DNA of 42,806 nucleotides from Pseudomonadota bacterium (GCA_023433775.1 JAEYTY010000141.1:1-42806); one strand, 5' to 3'; shown: positions 25,471 to 33,557, numbered from the stretch's first letter. Translations and numbers: made by a program. Notes: generated from the sequence alone by a model not told the origin.

Positions 25471-26511
25471 TTATGGAGCCAGTGCGGCTTCAGCCTCACT
25501 CACGGCGCCAAGGAAGCCATCGACGTCCGCCTGGCCAAACTGACCAACCATCCATTCGAGAACCTTGGGCTGGGCAGTTTCGCGGAAGGCCGTGATCTGG
25601 TCGGGGCTCGAGGTTGTGACCTCGACGCCTCGCTTGCGGAACTCCTCGACCACGTCGCCAACCAGCGTCTGCGACAGGCCGCGCCCGGCAACAGCGGCCT
25701 GACGGCCAGCGATGACAACTGCCTGCTGCAATTCTGGCGGCAGAGCCTGGAACCACTGCTCGTTCACGACGATGAAGACCAGGCTATACACGTGCTGATC
25801 GATGGTGGCGTATTTCAGCACTTCCTGCAGGTTCTGCTGCAGCGTGCCGATGATCGGCAGCTCGGCGCCATCCACGACGCCAGTCTGCAGAGCACCATAG
25901 ACTTCGAGCCACGGGATCGCCGTCGGCAGGGCACCGAGGCTCGACACCATCTCCTGGTGCGCAGTGATTTCCATGGTGCGGATCTTTAGGCCGTCCATGT
26001 CAGCGGGCGCCACAACAGGGCGAACATTGTTGGCCCAGATACGGAAGCCTGCATTTTCGCCAATGGCGACTGCGCGCAGGCCGGTTGTTGCGGCCATTTC
26101 GTCGAAGAGCTGATCGCCCCATGGGCCATCAAGCACATCCCACGCAACGACGGCGTTGGGGAAGACATAGGGGATGGTGGTCAGCTGGATCTTGGGGAAG
26201 AAGCCGGAGACAGTGGCCTCGTTCGGGGTCGCAGCTTCCAGAACACCGGCCTGAACGGCTTCGAGATTTTCGCGCAGGTCACCCAGTGTACCGCTGGGAT
26301 AGAGTTCGACTGCAATGCGACCGCCGGACAGGCTTTCCAGCGCGTCCTTGAATGTACGCATCATGGCATAGGTGTGGTTCGGATAGGTCAGATCGCCAAC
26401 ATTGGACAGCGGCGGATCAACGTTGGGCAGGCGCACCGTATATTCCTGCGCCATTGCAACCGAGCCCATCAGCATGAGCGCTGTAAGGCCAATGAGAGTC
26501 TTTTTCATCAT
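25471..26511 (-). CDS. TRAP transporter solute-binding protein (DctP family)
   Basis: This 346-residue periplasmic receptor has a signal peptide cleaved after AMA (about residue 21). The DctP fold is marked by SGTLGDLRENLEAVQAGVLEA, FRIWANNVRPV, the ligand-gripping Arg region DGLKIRTMEITAHQEMVSSLGALPTAIPWLEVYGALQTGVVDGAE, and KYATIDQHVYS. The conserved Arg binds a carboxylate, so an organic or sugar acid is the expected ligand. GGAGG 9 nt upstream supports the first of two adjacent ATG codons. It is the first gene of the dctPQM-DhaKL operon and has a good promoter with an operator-like palindrome. Confidence 0.93.
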   Translation of the reverse strand: MMKKTLIGLTALMLMGSVAMAQEYTVRLPNVDPPLSNVGDLTYPNHTYAMMRTFKDALESLSGGRIAVELYPSGTLGDLRENLEAVQAGVLEAATPNEATVSGFFPKIQLTTIPYVFPNAVVAWDVLDGPWGDQLFDEMAATTGLRAVAIGENAGFRIWANNVRPVVAPADMDGLKIRTMEITAHQEMVSSLGALPTAIPWLEVYGALQTGVVDGAELPIIGTLQQNLQEVLKYATIDQHVYSLVFIVVNEQWFQALPPELQQAVVIAGRQAAVAGRGLSQTLVGDVVEEFRKRGVEVTTSSPDQITAFRETAQPKVLEWMVGQFGQADVDGFLGAVSEAEAALAP

Positions 26512-26574
26512 GTAATAGCTCCTCCCGGATAGTGACTGACCCGCCTCCTGCGATGTCAGAAAATCAGGAACCTA

Positions 26575-26617
26575 ATCCCGCATACCGGAACATGTTTCAT
26601 ACGGAGCGGCATGTCAA
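26575..26617 (-). promoter_or_regulatory. dctP promoter with operator copy A (IclR-type palindrome)
   Basis: Read leftward, TTGACA (26612-26617), a 17-nt spacer and CATGTT (26589-26594) form a promoter just past the iclR stop. A 17-bp palindrome-like site ATCCCGCATACCGGAAC (26575-26591) overlaps its downstream edge. The same site pattern recurs before iclR and before the lyase gene. The position would suit repression by blocking RNA polymerase. Confidence 0.6.
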
Positions 26618-26619
26618 GA

Positions 26620-27411
26620 CTATGCCTTCGTCGTACCGTCATAGCCCAGATGGGTCGAAATCTGGTTGGCGTGATAGATCACCATGGCCGCTATGGAGGC
26701 CTCACGCTCCGGCGGCGACTGAAGCGAGGAGGCTGTGGCGCTGATGCTGGCGAAGACCCGGCCCAGCTGATCGCGAATCGGCGCACCAATGCAGCGCAGG
26801 CCCGGCTGGTGCTCACCATCGTCCACGGCATAGCCGCGCTCGCGCACCTTGCTGAGATCAGCCAGCAGGCGATCGCCGTCGGTGATAGTGGCGTCGGTAT
26901 AGCGCGGCAGGCCGGCCTCAATGACGGCCGCGATGACCGTCTGCGGTTGGAAGGCGAGGATAGCCTTACCGATGCTGGTGCAGTGCACCGGCGCGTTTTC
27001 GAGCAGGGTGAGCGGGGTCAGGCCGCCCGGCGCCGGTTCAGCACGATGAATGACGACGGCCTTTTCACCACCGAATACGGCGAGATGCACCGAAAGTCCG
27101 GTCATGCGCCCCAGCGCTTCAGCATAGGGCCGCGCCTCACGGTGCAGATCCATATTGGCCAGGACGATATTGCCATAGGCAAACAGCCGGATGCCAAGGC
27201 GATAGCGCTCACGCTCCCGGTCCTGATCCAGGAGACCCACTTCGCGCATCGACGCCAGCAAGCGATGGGTGGTGCTGCGCGGGAACCCGGTGCGCTTGCA
27301 TATCTCAGCCAGCGACATGGCCCGATGGGCCGTTGAGAAGCAGTCAAGAATTGCCGCAACCTTGTTCAAAGACTTGAGGTTTTCGTCGCCACCAGGTTTG
27401 TTTTCAGACAT
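26620..27411 (-). CDS. IclR-family transcriptional regulator
   Basis: This 263-residue regulator has an N-terminal winged helix-turn-helix (about 15-75, SLAEICKRTGFPRSTTHRLLASMREVGLL) and the IclR effector domain (about 90-255) with VHLAVFGGEKAVVIHR, HCTSIGKAILAF and the GLRCIGAPIRDQLGRVFASISATA strand. The effector is probably a metabolite of the neighbouring pathway. GGAG 6-7 nt upstream supports the ATG at 27411; an earlier start at 27510 reads through the operator region. It lies between the dctP promoter and the divergent lyase gene, and palindromes near all three suggest it controls both operons and itself. Confidence 0.92.
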   Translation of the reverse strand: MSENKPGGDENLKSLNKVAAILDCFSTAHRAMSLAEICKRTGFPRSTTHRLLASMREVGLLDQDRERERYRLGIRLFAYGNIVLANMDLHREARPYAEALGRMTGLSVHLAVFGGEKAVVIHRAEPAPGGLTPLTLLENAPVHCTSIGKAILAFQPQTVIAAVIEAGLPRYTDATITDGDRLLADLSKVRERGYAVDDGEHQPGLRCIGAPIRDQLGRVFASISATASSLQSPPEREASIAAMVIYHANQISTHLGYDGTTKA

Positions 27412-27426
27412 CGTCAGCTCCGCCGT

Positions 27427-27443
27427 TTCCCGGTATCCGGAAT
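27427..27443 (-). promoter_or_regulatory. Operator copy B in the iclR leader
   Basis: The 17-bp palindrome TTCCCGGTATCCGGAAT begins 16 bp before the iclR start. It overlaps a weak candidate promoter (TTGTGC, 17 nt, TATTCC) read leftward. The site is nearly symmetric about its central base and shares CCCG....CGG with copies A and C. It suggests autoregulation. Confidence 0.6.
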
Positions 27444-27548
27444 AGCCGCAAGTCCGGACTGGCACAATAGGTGGCGCCAGGCGGACGTTGAGAAGGCAAA
27501 TTGACGGCAACGAATTCCGCTGCTACATCCATTCAAAGTTGGATTTCT

Positions 27549-27565
27549 ATCCCGCTATTCGGGAT
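27549..27565 (+). promoter_or_regulatory. Operator copy C before the DHDPS/NAL-family lyase
   Basis: The 17-bp palindrome ATCCCGCTATTCGGGAT has perfect ATCCCG/CGGGAT arms around a 5-bp centre. It is 41 bp before the TTG start at 27607 and about 20 bp after a candidate promoter TTGACG, 17 nt, TACATC (27501-27529). Its pattern matches copies A and B. Confidence 0.6.
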
Positions 27566-27606
27566 TGACTTTGCCAGCGCAGCAAGCGCACCAAGGGAGA
27601 AGAGAC

Positions 27607-28506
27607 TTGCCCGTACTGTCAGCCGAGCAACGCCACGCCATTACCGGCATCCTGCCGCCCGTCACCAGCCCGTTTAACAAGGATGGCACGCTGGACCGCG
27701 GTGGCTTCACCGAGCAGGTGGACCTCATCATGGACGCCGGCGCACGCGGCATCGTCATTGGCGGCAGCACTGGCGAAGGGCATACGCTCAATCGCGAAGA
27801 GTTCCAGACCTCGATGCAGGCATCGTCCGAAGCCCTCAAGGGGCGCGGTGGATTGCTTGCCGGCCTGATCGTCAACAGCACGCAGGAAGCGATTGATCGC
27901 GTGAAGATGCTTGATGGGATCAAGGTGGATGCCCTTCAGGTTACCCCGGTGCATTACCTGTTCAAGCCAGGCCCACAGGCGACGATTGATCACTTCAAGG
28001 CCATTGCCGACAGCACCGATATTCCGATCCTGATCTACAATGTCATCCAGTGGAACTACCTCAGCGTCGACCTGATGCTGCGGATCATGGATGAAGTGCC
28101 CGGCGTGGTGGGCATGAAGCAGAGCAATGGTGACCTCAAGTCGGTCTCCGATCTGCTGACTCGCCTTAAGCCGGAGAACATCATCATCACCGGCATCGAT
28201 GCGATGCTCTATCCGGCCTTTGCCCTGGGCGCCCATGGCGCCATCACGGCCCTCACCGCGGCAGCGCCAGGCGCCGTGGTCAAGCTGTGGGATGCGGTTC
28301 AGGCCAAGGATTATGATCTCGCCAAGGACCTGCATTTCAAGCTCGGCGCGCTCTACAATGCCTTCAACCACGACAATTTGCCGGCCTGCACCAAATATGC
28401 CCAGCACCGTCAGGGCATCCCGATGTTCTATCCCAAGTCCCCGATGGAACATGTCAGCGACGAGCAAAAGAAGCGGATCGACGCGGCGCTGGCGGCGCTG
28501 CTGTAA
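27607..28506 (+). CDS. DHDPS/N-acetylneuraminate lyase-family aldolase or dehydratase
   Basis: This 299-residue TIM-barrel protein of the DapA/NanA superfamily has GGSTGEGHTL (about 48-57), the tyrosine in ILIYNVIQW and the Schiff-base lysine in GVVGMKQSNGDLKS. The aspartate-semialdehyde residues of true DapA are not conserved, and a housekeeping dapA exists at 8519, so this one is catabolic. Likely substrates are 2-keto-3-deoxy acids cleaved to pyruvate plus an aldehyde or ketone, or dehydrated. A TTG start at 27607 follows AAGGGAGA; a TTG at 27565 would start inside the operator. It diverges from iclR, and a strong terminator follows. Confidence 0.88.
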   Translation: MPVLSAEQRHAITGILPPVTSPFNKDGTLDRGGFTEQVDLIMDAGARGIVIGGSTGEGHTLNREEFQTSMQASSEALKGRGGLLAGLIVNSTQEAIDRVKMLDGIKVDALQVTPVHYLFKPGPQATIDHFKAIADSTDIPILIYNVIQWNYLSVDLMLRIMDEVPGVVGMKQSNGDLKSVSDLLTRLKPENIIITGIDAMLYPAFALGAHGAITALTAAAPGAVVKLWDAVQAKDYDLAKDLHFKLGALYNAFNHDNLPACTKYAQHRQGIPMFYPKSPMEHVSDEQKKRIDAALAALL

Positions 28507-28531
28507 GCTTCAGACATCAGAACATGCGGAT

Positions 28532-28559
28532 GGGCCAGACAATGTCTGGCCCTTTTTTT
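28532..28559 (+). terminator. Rho-independent terminator of the lyase gene
   Basis: A perfect 9-bp stem (GGGCCAGAC 28532-28540, loop AAT, complement 28544-28552) is followed directly by seven T. It lies 25 nt past the lyase stop and makes that gene monocistronic. Confidence 0.93.
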
Positions 28560-28605
28560 GTTCCCGACAGTCCCGGATTTATCCGTCATCGGAAACCCAA
28601 TGACC

Positions 28606-28620
28606 GGACAATCGTTGTCC
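28606..28620. promoter_or_regulatory. Small perfect palindrome before the DUF421 gene
   Basis: GGACAA (28606-28611), TCG, TTGTCC (28615-28620) is a perfect 6-bp inverted repeat with a 3-bp centre, 65 bp before the DUF421 start. It could be an operator for that gene; no partner copy was found in the window. Confidence 0.3.
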
Positions 28621-28684
28621 ACCTGCCGCGCCTCGTCACCGCGGCGCATTCCGTTCATCCCGACCACATGCGAGGCACGAAGTG

Positions 28685-29389
28685 ATGGAACAGAGCGTTG
28701 AGAGCTTTGATCTGATGCGGATGTTTTTCGGCGATGCGGATGGATTTTATTTCTTCGAAATCCTGTTTCGCACCCTGGTCATATACATCTATGCGCTGCT
28801 GTTGCTGCGCTGGCTCGGCAGCCGCACGATCGGGCAATTGTCGACGGTGGAATTCCTGCTGGTGATCGCGCTGGGCTCGGCGGTCGGCGACCCGATGTTC
28901 CAGCCCGATGTGCCGCTGCTGCACGCCATGGCGGTGATCACCATCGTTGTGCTCGCCAACAAGGGGCTGGATATCCTGATTTCGCGCTTCAAGCGTGTGG
29001 AGCGCGCCGTGGACGGCAAGGCGGTGCAGATGGTGCGCAATGGCGTGCTGTGCGAAATCACGGGCGATGGCGAGCTGGGCGCCAGCGAGACCTACCAAAA
29101 GCTACGCCAGGCCGGCGTGCGGCAATTGGGCGAGGTCGAATATGCCTTTGTCGAACCCAATGGCGCCATGAGCATCTTCAAGCGTGAGAAGAACGTGCCG
29201 CCCGGCCTGCCCATCGTGCCGCCCTGGGAGGTCGAGAGACCGAAGGAAATTCGGGCCGACGGCAAGCTCGACAAGGCCGCGATTCTCGCCTGCCTGAAAT
29301 GCGGCACGACGGCAAAAGTGGCCTCGGGGAAAGCGCCCGGCGAGTGCCCCCATTGCAGCCATGACCGCTGGACGATTGCGCAGGGGTGA
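28685..29389 (+). CDS. DUF421 (YetF-like) membrane protein with C-terminal zinc ribbon
   Basis: This 234-residue protein has three N-terminal membrane segments (about 24-42, 52-70, 78-94) and the conserved cytoplasmic DUF421 domain with the RRTIGQLSTVEFLLVIALGSAVGDPM-like membrane motif (here SRTIGQLSTVEF) and LRQAGVRQLGEVEYAFVEPNGAMSIF. A C-terminal CxxC...CxxC pair (CLKCG, CPHCS, about 205-228) would bind zinc as a rubredoxin-like ribbon, which is not part of the core family. YetF relatives are linked to spore or membrane function, but the role is unknown. The ATG at 28685 is preferred over the adjacent GTG. It converges on enolase A. Confidence 0.87.
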   Translation: MEQSVESFDLMRMFFGDADGFYFFEILFRTLVIYIYALLLLRWLGSRTIGQLSTVEFLLVIALGSAVGDPMFQPDVPLLHAMAVITIVVLANKGLDILISRFKRVERAVDGKAVQMVRNGVLCEITGDGELGASETYQKLRQAGVRQLGEVEYAFVEPNGAMSIFKREKNVPPGLPIVPPWEVERPKEIRADGKLDKAAILACLKCGTTAKVASGKAPGECPHCSHDRWTIAQG

Positions 29390-29406
29390 TCGGATGGGAG
29401 GCGCGC

Positions 29407-30609
29407 CTAGGGCTCGAAGAAGCCCGCGTCTTCTTCAGCCAGGTATTTTTTGGCGCCGACCGGGTCGATATCCAGCCCCAGGCCGGGGCCGGGCAACAGA
29501 TCGACATGGCTGTCGGTGACGATTTGATCCGGCAGGCCGATGACGATGTCCTCCCACCAAGGGTCGGAGGCGCTGGGATATTCAAAGGCGATGAAGTTTG
29601 CCGGCAGCGTGGCGCAGACATTGATCAGCGCGCCGAGGCCGAGCAGGCCATTGGCTGTGCCATGCGGCGCCATCATGATGGAATGCATATAGGCGTGTTC
29701 GGTGACCCATTTGAGCTCGGCAATGCCGCCGATATCGGCGGGATCGGGGCCAATGACGCGCACAGCCTGGGTCTCGATCAGTTCCTTGAAATTGTGCCTG
29801 AGGTAAATCTGTTCACCGGTATGGATCGGCACCGATGTGGACACGGTCAGTTCGCGATAGGCCTGCGGATTGACCCAGGGCACATAGTCGCCGGTCAGCA
29901 TGTCTTCGAGCCACATGAGGTCATATTTTTCGACCGCGCGGGCGAAGCGGATGGCGTCGTTGAGGAACCAGCCGGGACCGCAATCGAGGGCGAGGGAAAC
30001 CTTGTCGCCCAGCACTTCCTTCATCGCCGCAACGCAATCGAGCATGTGATTGAAACCACGCTCGGAAATCTGCCCCTGGTCCAGGGCGCCGTGATAGTTG
30101 GAGTTCTTCTGGCGCGGGCCATAGTGGAAGTCGTCAATGCTGTCCTTCATGTTGGAATGAAAGCTGATGCCCTGCTTCACCATGAAGAAATTTTGCGGCT
30201 GCTCCATCATCCAGCGGACATCATCGGCATAATCCTCGGGCCGGTCGCCGGTGCGCTTGCGGCGGATCGAGCCATTATAGACGCGAACCTTGTCGCGCAC
30301 CTTGCCGCCCAGCAGCTTATAGGCCGGGACATTGGCCGCCTTGCCGGCAATATCCCAGAGGGCGTGCTCAATGGCGCTGACGGCCGCGCCATAGGGTTTA
30401 AAGCTGCCGCGCTGGCGGATTTTCATCATGCAGCGCTCGACATCGGTCGGGTCCTCGCCGATCAGCGCATCGCGGAAATGCAGCACAAAGGGTTTGAGGT
30501 AGGTCTTGGTGAACTCCACCTCCCCCAGACCATAAAGGCCCTCGTCGGTGACAATTCGCACGATGGGGTGGCGGCCGATAACGGCGCAGCGCAGGTCGGT
30601 GATCTTCAT
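29407..30609 (-). CDS. Enolase-superfamily enzyme A (mandelate racemase/muconate lactonizing type)
   Basis: This 400-residue protein has the N-terminal capping domain and a C-terminal barrel. The three metal ligands are visible as the Asp of LALDCGPGW, the Glu of MWLEDML and the Glu of HTGEQIY; a later catalytic-type His is in MAPHGTANG. The residue two after the first Asp is Gly, not the His of galactonate-type dehydratases. The second-strand segment FFMVKQGISF keeps a Lys. It ends with PSASDPWWEDIVIGLP, similar to enolase B. It likely abstracts a proton next to a carboxylate and dehydrates or epimerises a sugar acid. It is the last gene of the gntR operon. Confidence 0.88.
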   Translation of the reverse strand: MKITDLRCAVIGRHPIVRIVTDEGLYGLGEVEFTKTYLKPFVLHFRDALIGEDPTDVERCMMKIRQRGSFKPYGAAVSAIEHALWDIAGKAANVPAYKLLGGKVRDKVRVYNGSIRRKRTGDRPEDYADDVRWMMEQPQNFFMVKQGISFHSNMKDSIDDFHYGPRQKNSNYHGALDQGQISERGFNHMLDCVAAMKEVLGDKVSLALDCGPGWFLNDAIRFARAVEKYDLMWLEDMLTGDYVPWVNPQAYRELTVSTSVPIHTGEQIYLRHNFKELIETQAVRVIGPDPADIGGIAELKWVTEHAYMHSIMMAPHGTANGLLGLGALINVCATLPANFIAFEYPSASDPWWEDIVIGLPDQIVTDSHVDLLPGPGLGLDIDPVGAKKYLAEEDAGFFEP

Positions 30610-30619
30610 GTTGGGCCTC

Positions 30620-30946
30620 TTATTTCACCGATGAAAAGGCAGTCGGCGCCAGGATCTGACTGCTTAAATTGGCGATGATCTGGCCATCGCGTTCGGAATC
30701 GTCGCGCGCCTTGAGCCAGTCCGGGTCCCTGGCGAAGGCCGACCATTTGGCCTCGCGCTCGGCCAGAGATTCCCACGCCAGAAGATAGGTCAGCCGGTTG
30801 TTGCTCTCGCCGATGGCCGTGGTGAAAAACCCGGCCTGTCGGATGCCGTGCTTTTCCCAGATGCGCAGGGTGTGTTCTTCAAAGCGCTTGAGCAAAGCGG
30901 GCAGCCGCCCGGGGAGGCATTCATAGATGCGCAGTTCGTAAATCAT
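30620..30946 (-). CDS. NIPSNAP-family protein
   Basis: This 108-residue protein is a single NIPSNAP domain, a small ferredoxin-like alpha/beta barrel. It has the family start MIYELRIYECLPGRLPALLKRFEEHTLRIWEKHGI, GFFTTAIGESNNRLTYLLAWESLAERE and the ending WSAFARDPDWLKARDD. The biochemical role of bacterial NIPSNAP proteins is poorly known; they often sit next to catabolic enzymes and may be mutarotase-like or substrate-handling factors. I start at the ATG at 30946, which fits family length, not 30970. It lies between enolases B and A on the same strand, 10 nt from A. Confidence 0.85.
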   Translation of the reverse strand: MIYELRIYECLPGRLPALLKRFEEHTLRIWEKHGIRQAGFFTTAIGESNNRLTYLLAWESLAEREAKWSAFARDPDWLKARDDSERDGQIIANLSSQILAPTAFSSVK

Positions 30947-30987
30947 TGTTTTTCCAATACTGACTTGCACTCACCAACGCGGCCGGG

Positions 30988-32346
30988 TCAGCTCCAGGTG
31001 CGATCCCAGGAATATTCATCATCCCATTGATCGGTCGGCTGCCAGATACCGGTCACGCCCGGCTGCAGGTGCTGGGAGATGACCTCGTCGACAACATCGT
31101 CGATACCGAGGCCCGGCTTGTCGGGCACGGTGATGAAGCCATCCTGGACCAGCGGCTTAGGCAGGCCGGTGACGATGTCATCCCACCAAGGCACGTCAGC
31201 GGTGTGATATTCGAGCGCCATGAAATTTTCGGTGGCGACGGCGACGTGGGCCGCGGCCATGGCGGCAATCGGGCTTTCGGCCATGTGGATGGCCATGGCG
31301 ATGCCGTGTTCCTGCGCCGCGTCGCCGATTTTCTTGGTTTCGAGAATGCCGCCCGAGGTCAGCAGGTCGGGATGGATCACCGAAATGCCGGACTTGAACA
31401 ACGGCTCAAAGCCTTCGCGGAGATAGATGTCCTCGCCCGTACAGATCGGCACGGTGGTGGCTTCCTGAAGCTGGCGGTATTGGTCGGTATATTGCCAGGG
31501 AATGACGTCTTCGAGCCAGGCGGGCACATATTTCTCGATGCGCCGGGCAAGGCGAATGCCGTTTTGCAGCGAGATGTGGCCGACATGGTCGATGGCCAGC
31601 GGGACTTCGTAGCCAATGACCTCGCGGACTTCGGAAATATACTGCTCGAGCAGGTCTAGGCCCTTGTCGCTGAAATGGAGGCTGGTGAACGGGTGGCGCA
31701 CATTGTGCGTGTCGTAGACGGCATTGCGGGCGCGGCGGTCTTCCATGCTCTTGGCCTGGCCGTGACCGGGATGGATGCGATAGCCTTCAAGTGACCCGGC
31801 AGGCGCCACCACGGCGCCGGGAACATCGGCGATCTGCATCAGGCCGAGGTCCATCTTAAGGAAGGTGAAGCCACGGTCCATGCGCTCCTTGAGGCGCTTG
31901 CCGGTTTCGGTGCCGCTGGGCTTTTCGGCGTCGGTGTCGCAATAGATGCGGACCTTGTCGCGGAATTTGCCCCCGAGCATCTGGTAAATCGGCACGCCAT
32001 AGGCCTTGCCGGCAATATCCCAGAGCGCGATTTCGATGGCGGAGACGCCACCGCCCTGCCGGCCATGGCCGCCGAACTGCTTGATGCGGCGGAACAGGCG
32101 GTCGACATCGCAGGGATTTTCACCCAGCAACCGGCTCTTGAGCATCAGCGCATATGTGGCGCTGGCGCCATCGCGCACTTCGCCCAGCCCGACAATGCCC
32201 TGATTGGTGTAGATTTTGACCAGCGCGGAGGTGAAGGGGGCACCTACAATCTCGGCGACGCGGATATCGGTGATGCGCAATGCGCTGGGCCGCGACGCGG
32301 TCTGCACATTGGTCTCGATCATCTCTGCAGCTTTGTCGGCGTCCAT
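30988..32346 (-). CDS. Enolase-superfamily enzyme B (mandelate racemase/muconate lactonizing type)
   Basis: This is a 452-residue member, longer than the others because of an N-terminal extension (about 1-22) and a C-terminal tail. Metal ligands are the Asp of LAIDHVGHI, the Glu of AWLEDVI and the Glu of CTGEDIY. A His is present in AIHMAES, and a KMD motif occupies the second strand (FLKMDLGL). Unlike galactonate-type enzymes, the first Asp is followed by His-Val-Gly-His. The PWWDDIVTGLPKPLV stretch is shared with enolase A. GGGAG 6 nt upstream supports the start. It is predicted to act on a sugar acid. Confidence 0.88.
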   Translation of the reverse strand: MDADKAAEMIETNVQTASRPSALRITDIRVAEIVGAPFTSALVKIYTNQGIVGLGEVRDGASATYALMLKSRLLGENPCDVDRLFRRIKQFGGHGRQGGGVSAIEIALWDIAGKAYGVPIYQMLGGKFRDKVRIYCDTDAEKPSGTETGKRLKERMDRGFTFLKMDLGLMQIADVPGAVVAPAGSLEGYRIHPGHGQAKSMEDRRARNAVYDTHNVRHPFTSLHFSDKGLDLLEQYISEVREVIGYEVPLAIDHVGHISLQNGIRLARRIEKYVPAWLEDVIPWQYTDQYRQLQEATTVPICTGEDIYLREGFEPLFKSGISVIHPDLLTSGGILETKKIGDAAQEHGIAMAIHMAESPIAAMAAAHVAVATENFMALEYHTADVPWWDDIVTGLPKPLVQDGFITVPDKPGLGIDDVVDEVISQHLQPGVTGIWQPTDQWDDEYSWDRTWS

Positions 32347-32387
32347 TTTCTTCTCCCTATAGTCGGGCCGTTTTCGGCCCCTGCCGT

Positions 32388-33557
32388 TCAGGCGATTTCA
32401 ATCCGGTTGGCCTCAAGATAGTCCCGGTTCATTTCGATGCCGAGGCCCGGCGACTTGTTGAGCTTGAGGCTGCCATTGGAATTGTCCAATGGCTTGTCGA
32501 TCAGGTGGTCGTATTTGCTCAGATTCCATTCCGACGTCTCAAGGCGGTAGAAATTGGGCACGGTCATCATGACCTGCGCGCCGGCGACGACATTGATCGG
32601 CCCGGCCGCATCGTGGGGCGAGACGGGAATGTAATAGGCCTCGCACAGCGCCGAGATCTTCTTGAGTTCGGTAATGCCGCCGGTCCAGGTGACGTCGGGC
32701 ATGATGTAGTCGGCGAGCCTGCCTTCAAGGATGGGCACGAAATCCCATTTGGTGTGGCCGCGCTCGCCCCATGAAATCGGGACGTTCACCTTGTCGCGCA
32801 CCTGCCTCAGAGCATTGACGCTTTCGGGCGGAACCGGCTCTTCGAACCAGTCGATCTGGCCTGCCTCTTCGAGCGAATTGCAGAGCCGGATAGCGGTCGG
32901 CACGTCGAAGCGGCCATGGGCGTCGATGAGGAGTTCAATGTCCGGCCCGGCGGTTTCGCGGATCAGCGCGGTGAGTTCAGAGGCCTCGCGCTGATCCTTG
33001 CGGGTCATCGAGCCATCGAGATAGCCCTGGGACTGCTCGCGGGCGATGCCGTTTTTGTCCAAGGCGCCCTGCTGGGCGAAGGGGTCGAATTTCAGCGATG
33101 TGTGGCCGGAGGCGATGATGTCGCGGATTTCCTGGACCACGCCTTCCTTGCTGGTGAATTTGCGCTGGTCGGGATGGGTATAGAGCAGGATATCGTCGCG
33201 CACCGGGCCGCCCAGCAATTCATAGATCGGCTGGCCCAGCACCTTGCCGCGAATGTCCCAGAGCGCGATGTCGATGGCGCTGACACATTCCACTGCGGCG
33301 CCGCGGCTGCCCATATAGGTGAAGTTGCGGAAAATCTTGTGCCAGATGCGCTCGATCTGCGCCGGATCATCGCCTTCGATGATCTTGCTGATCTGGGTCA
33401 GCATCACGCAAAGCGTGCGATTGGCGACGAAAGTTGTGGTGGTGATTTCACCCCATCCCGAAACGCCTTCGTCGGTCGTCACTTCGACGAACAGAAACTC
33501 GCCCCAATAAGAAGCGCTGGTCTTGATCAGCCAGGGCTTTACGCCAGTAATTTTCAT
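32388..33557 (-). CDS. Enolase-superfamily enzyme C (sugar-acid dehydratase, galactonate/mannonate-like)
   Basis: This 389-residue protein has the DxHGR motif (LLIDAHGRF), EEPVPPE, the third ligand in SWGERGH, and the His-Asp pair in VSPHDAAGP. The second strand reads LKFDPF. The Asp-x-His and Ser-Pro-His-Asp pattern is the one used by acid-sugar dehydratases that form 2-keto-3-deoxy acids. The ATG at 33557 has a strong GAGGGG site 5 nt upstream; a longer frame from 33668 reads into the gntR end. It is the first enzyme after gntR, 43 nt downstream. Confidence 0.9.
   Translation of the reverse strand: MKITGVKPWLIKTSASYWGEFLFVEVTTDEGVSGWGEITTTTFVANRTLCVMLTQISKIIEGDDPAQIERIWHKIFRNFTYMGSRGAAVECVSAIDIALWDIRGKVLGQPIYELLGGPVRDDILLYTHPDQRKFTSKEGVVQEIRDIIASGHTSLKFDPFAQQGALDKNGIAREQSQGYLDGSMTRKDQREASELTALIRETAGPDIELLIDAHGRFDVPTAIRLCNSLEEAGQIDWFEEPVPPESVNALRQVRDKVNVPISWGERGHTKWDFVPILEGRLADYIMPDVTWTGGITELKKISALCEAYYIPVSPHDAAGPINVVAGAQVMMTVPNFYRLETSEWNLSKYDHLIDKPLDNSNGSLKLNKSPGLGIEMNRDYLEANRIEIA

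Noticed and set aside
27607..28506. Annotation as a second biosynthetic dapA
   Set aside because: A housekeeping dapA is at 8519; this one lies in an IclR/TRAP catabolic context and lacks clear aspartate-semialdehyde features.
29386..30678. 430-residue open frame opposite enolase A
   Set aside because: Shadow of an enolase-superfamily gene whose metal ligands are intact.
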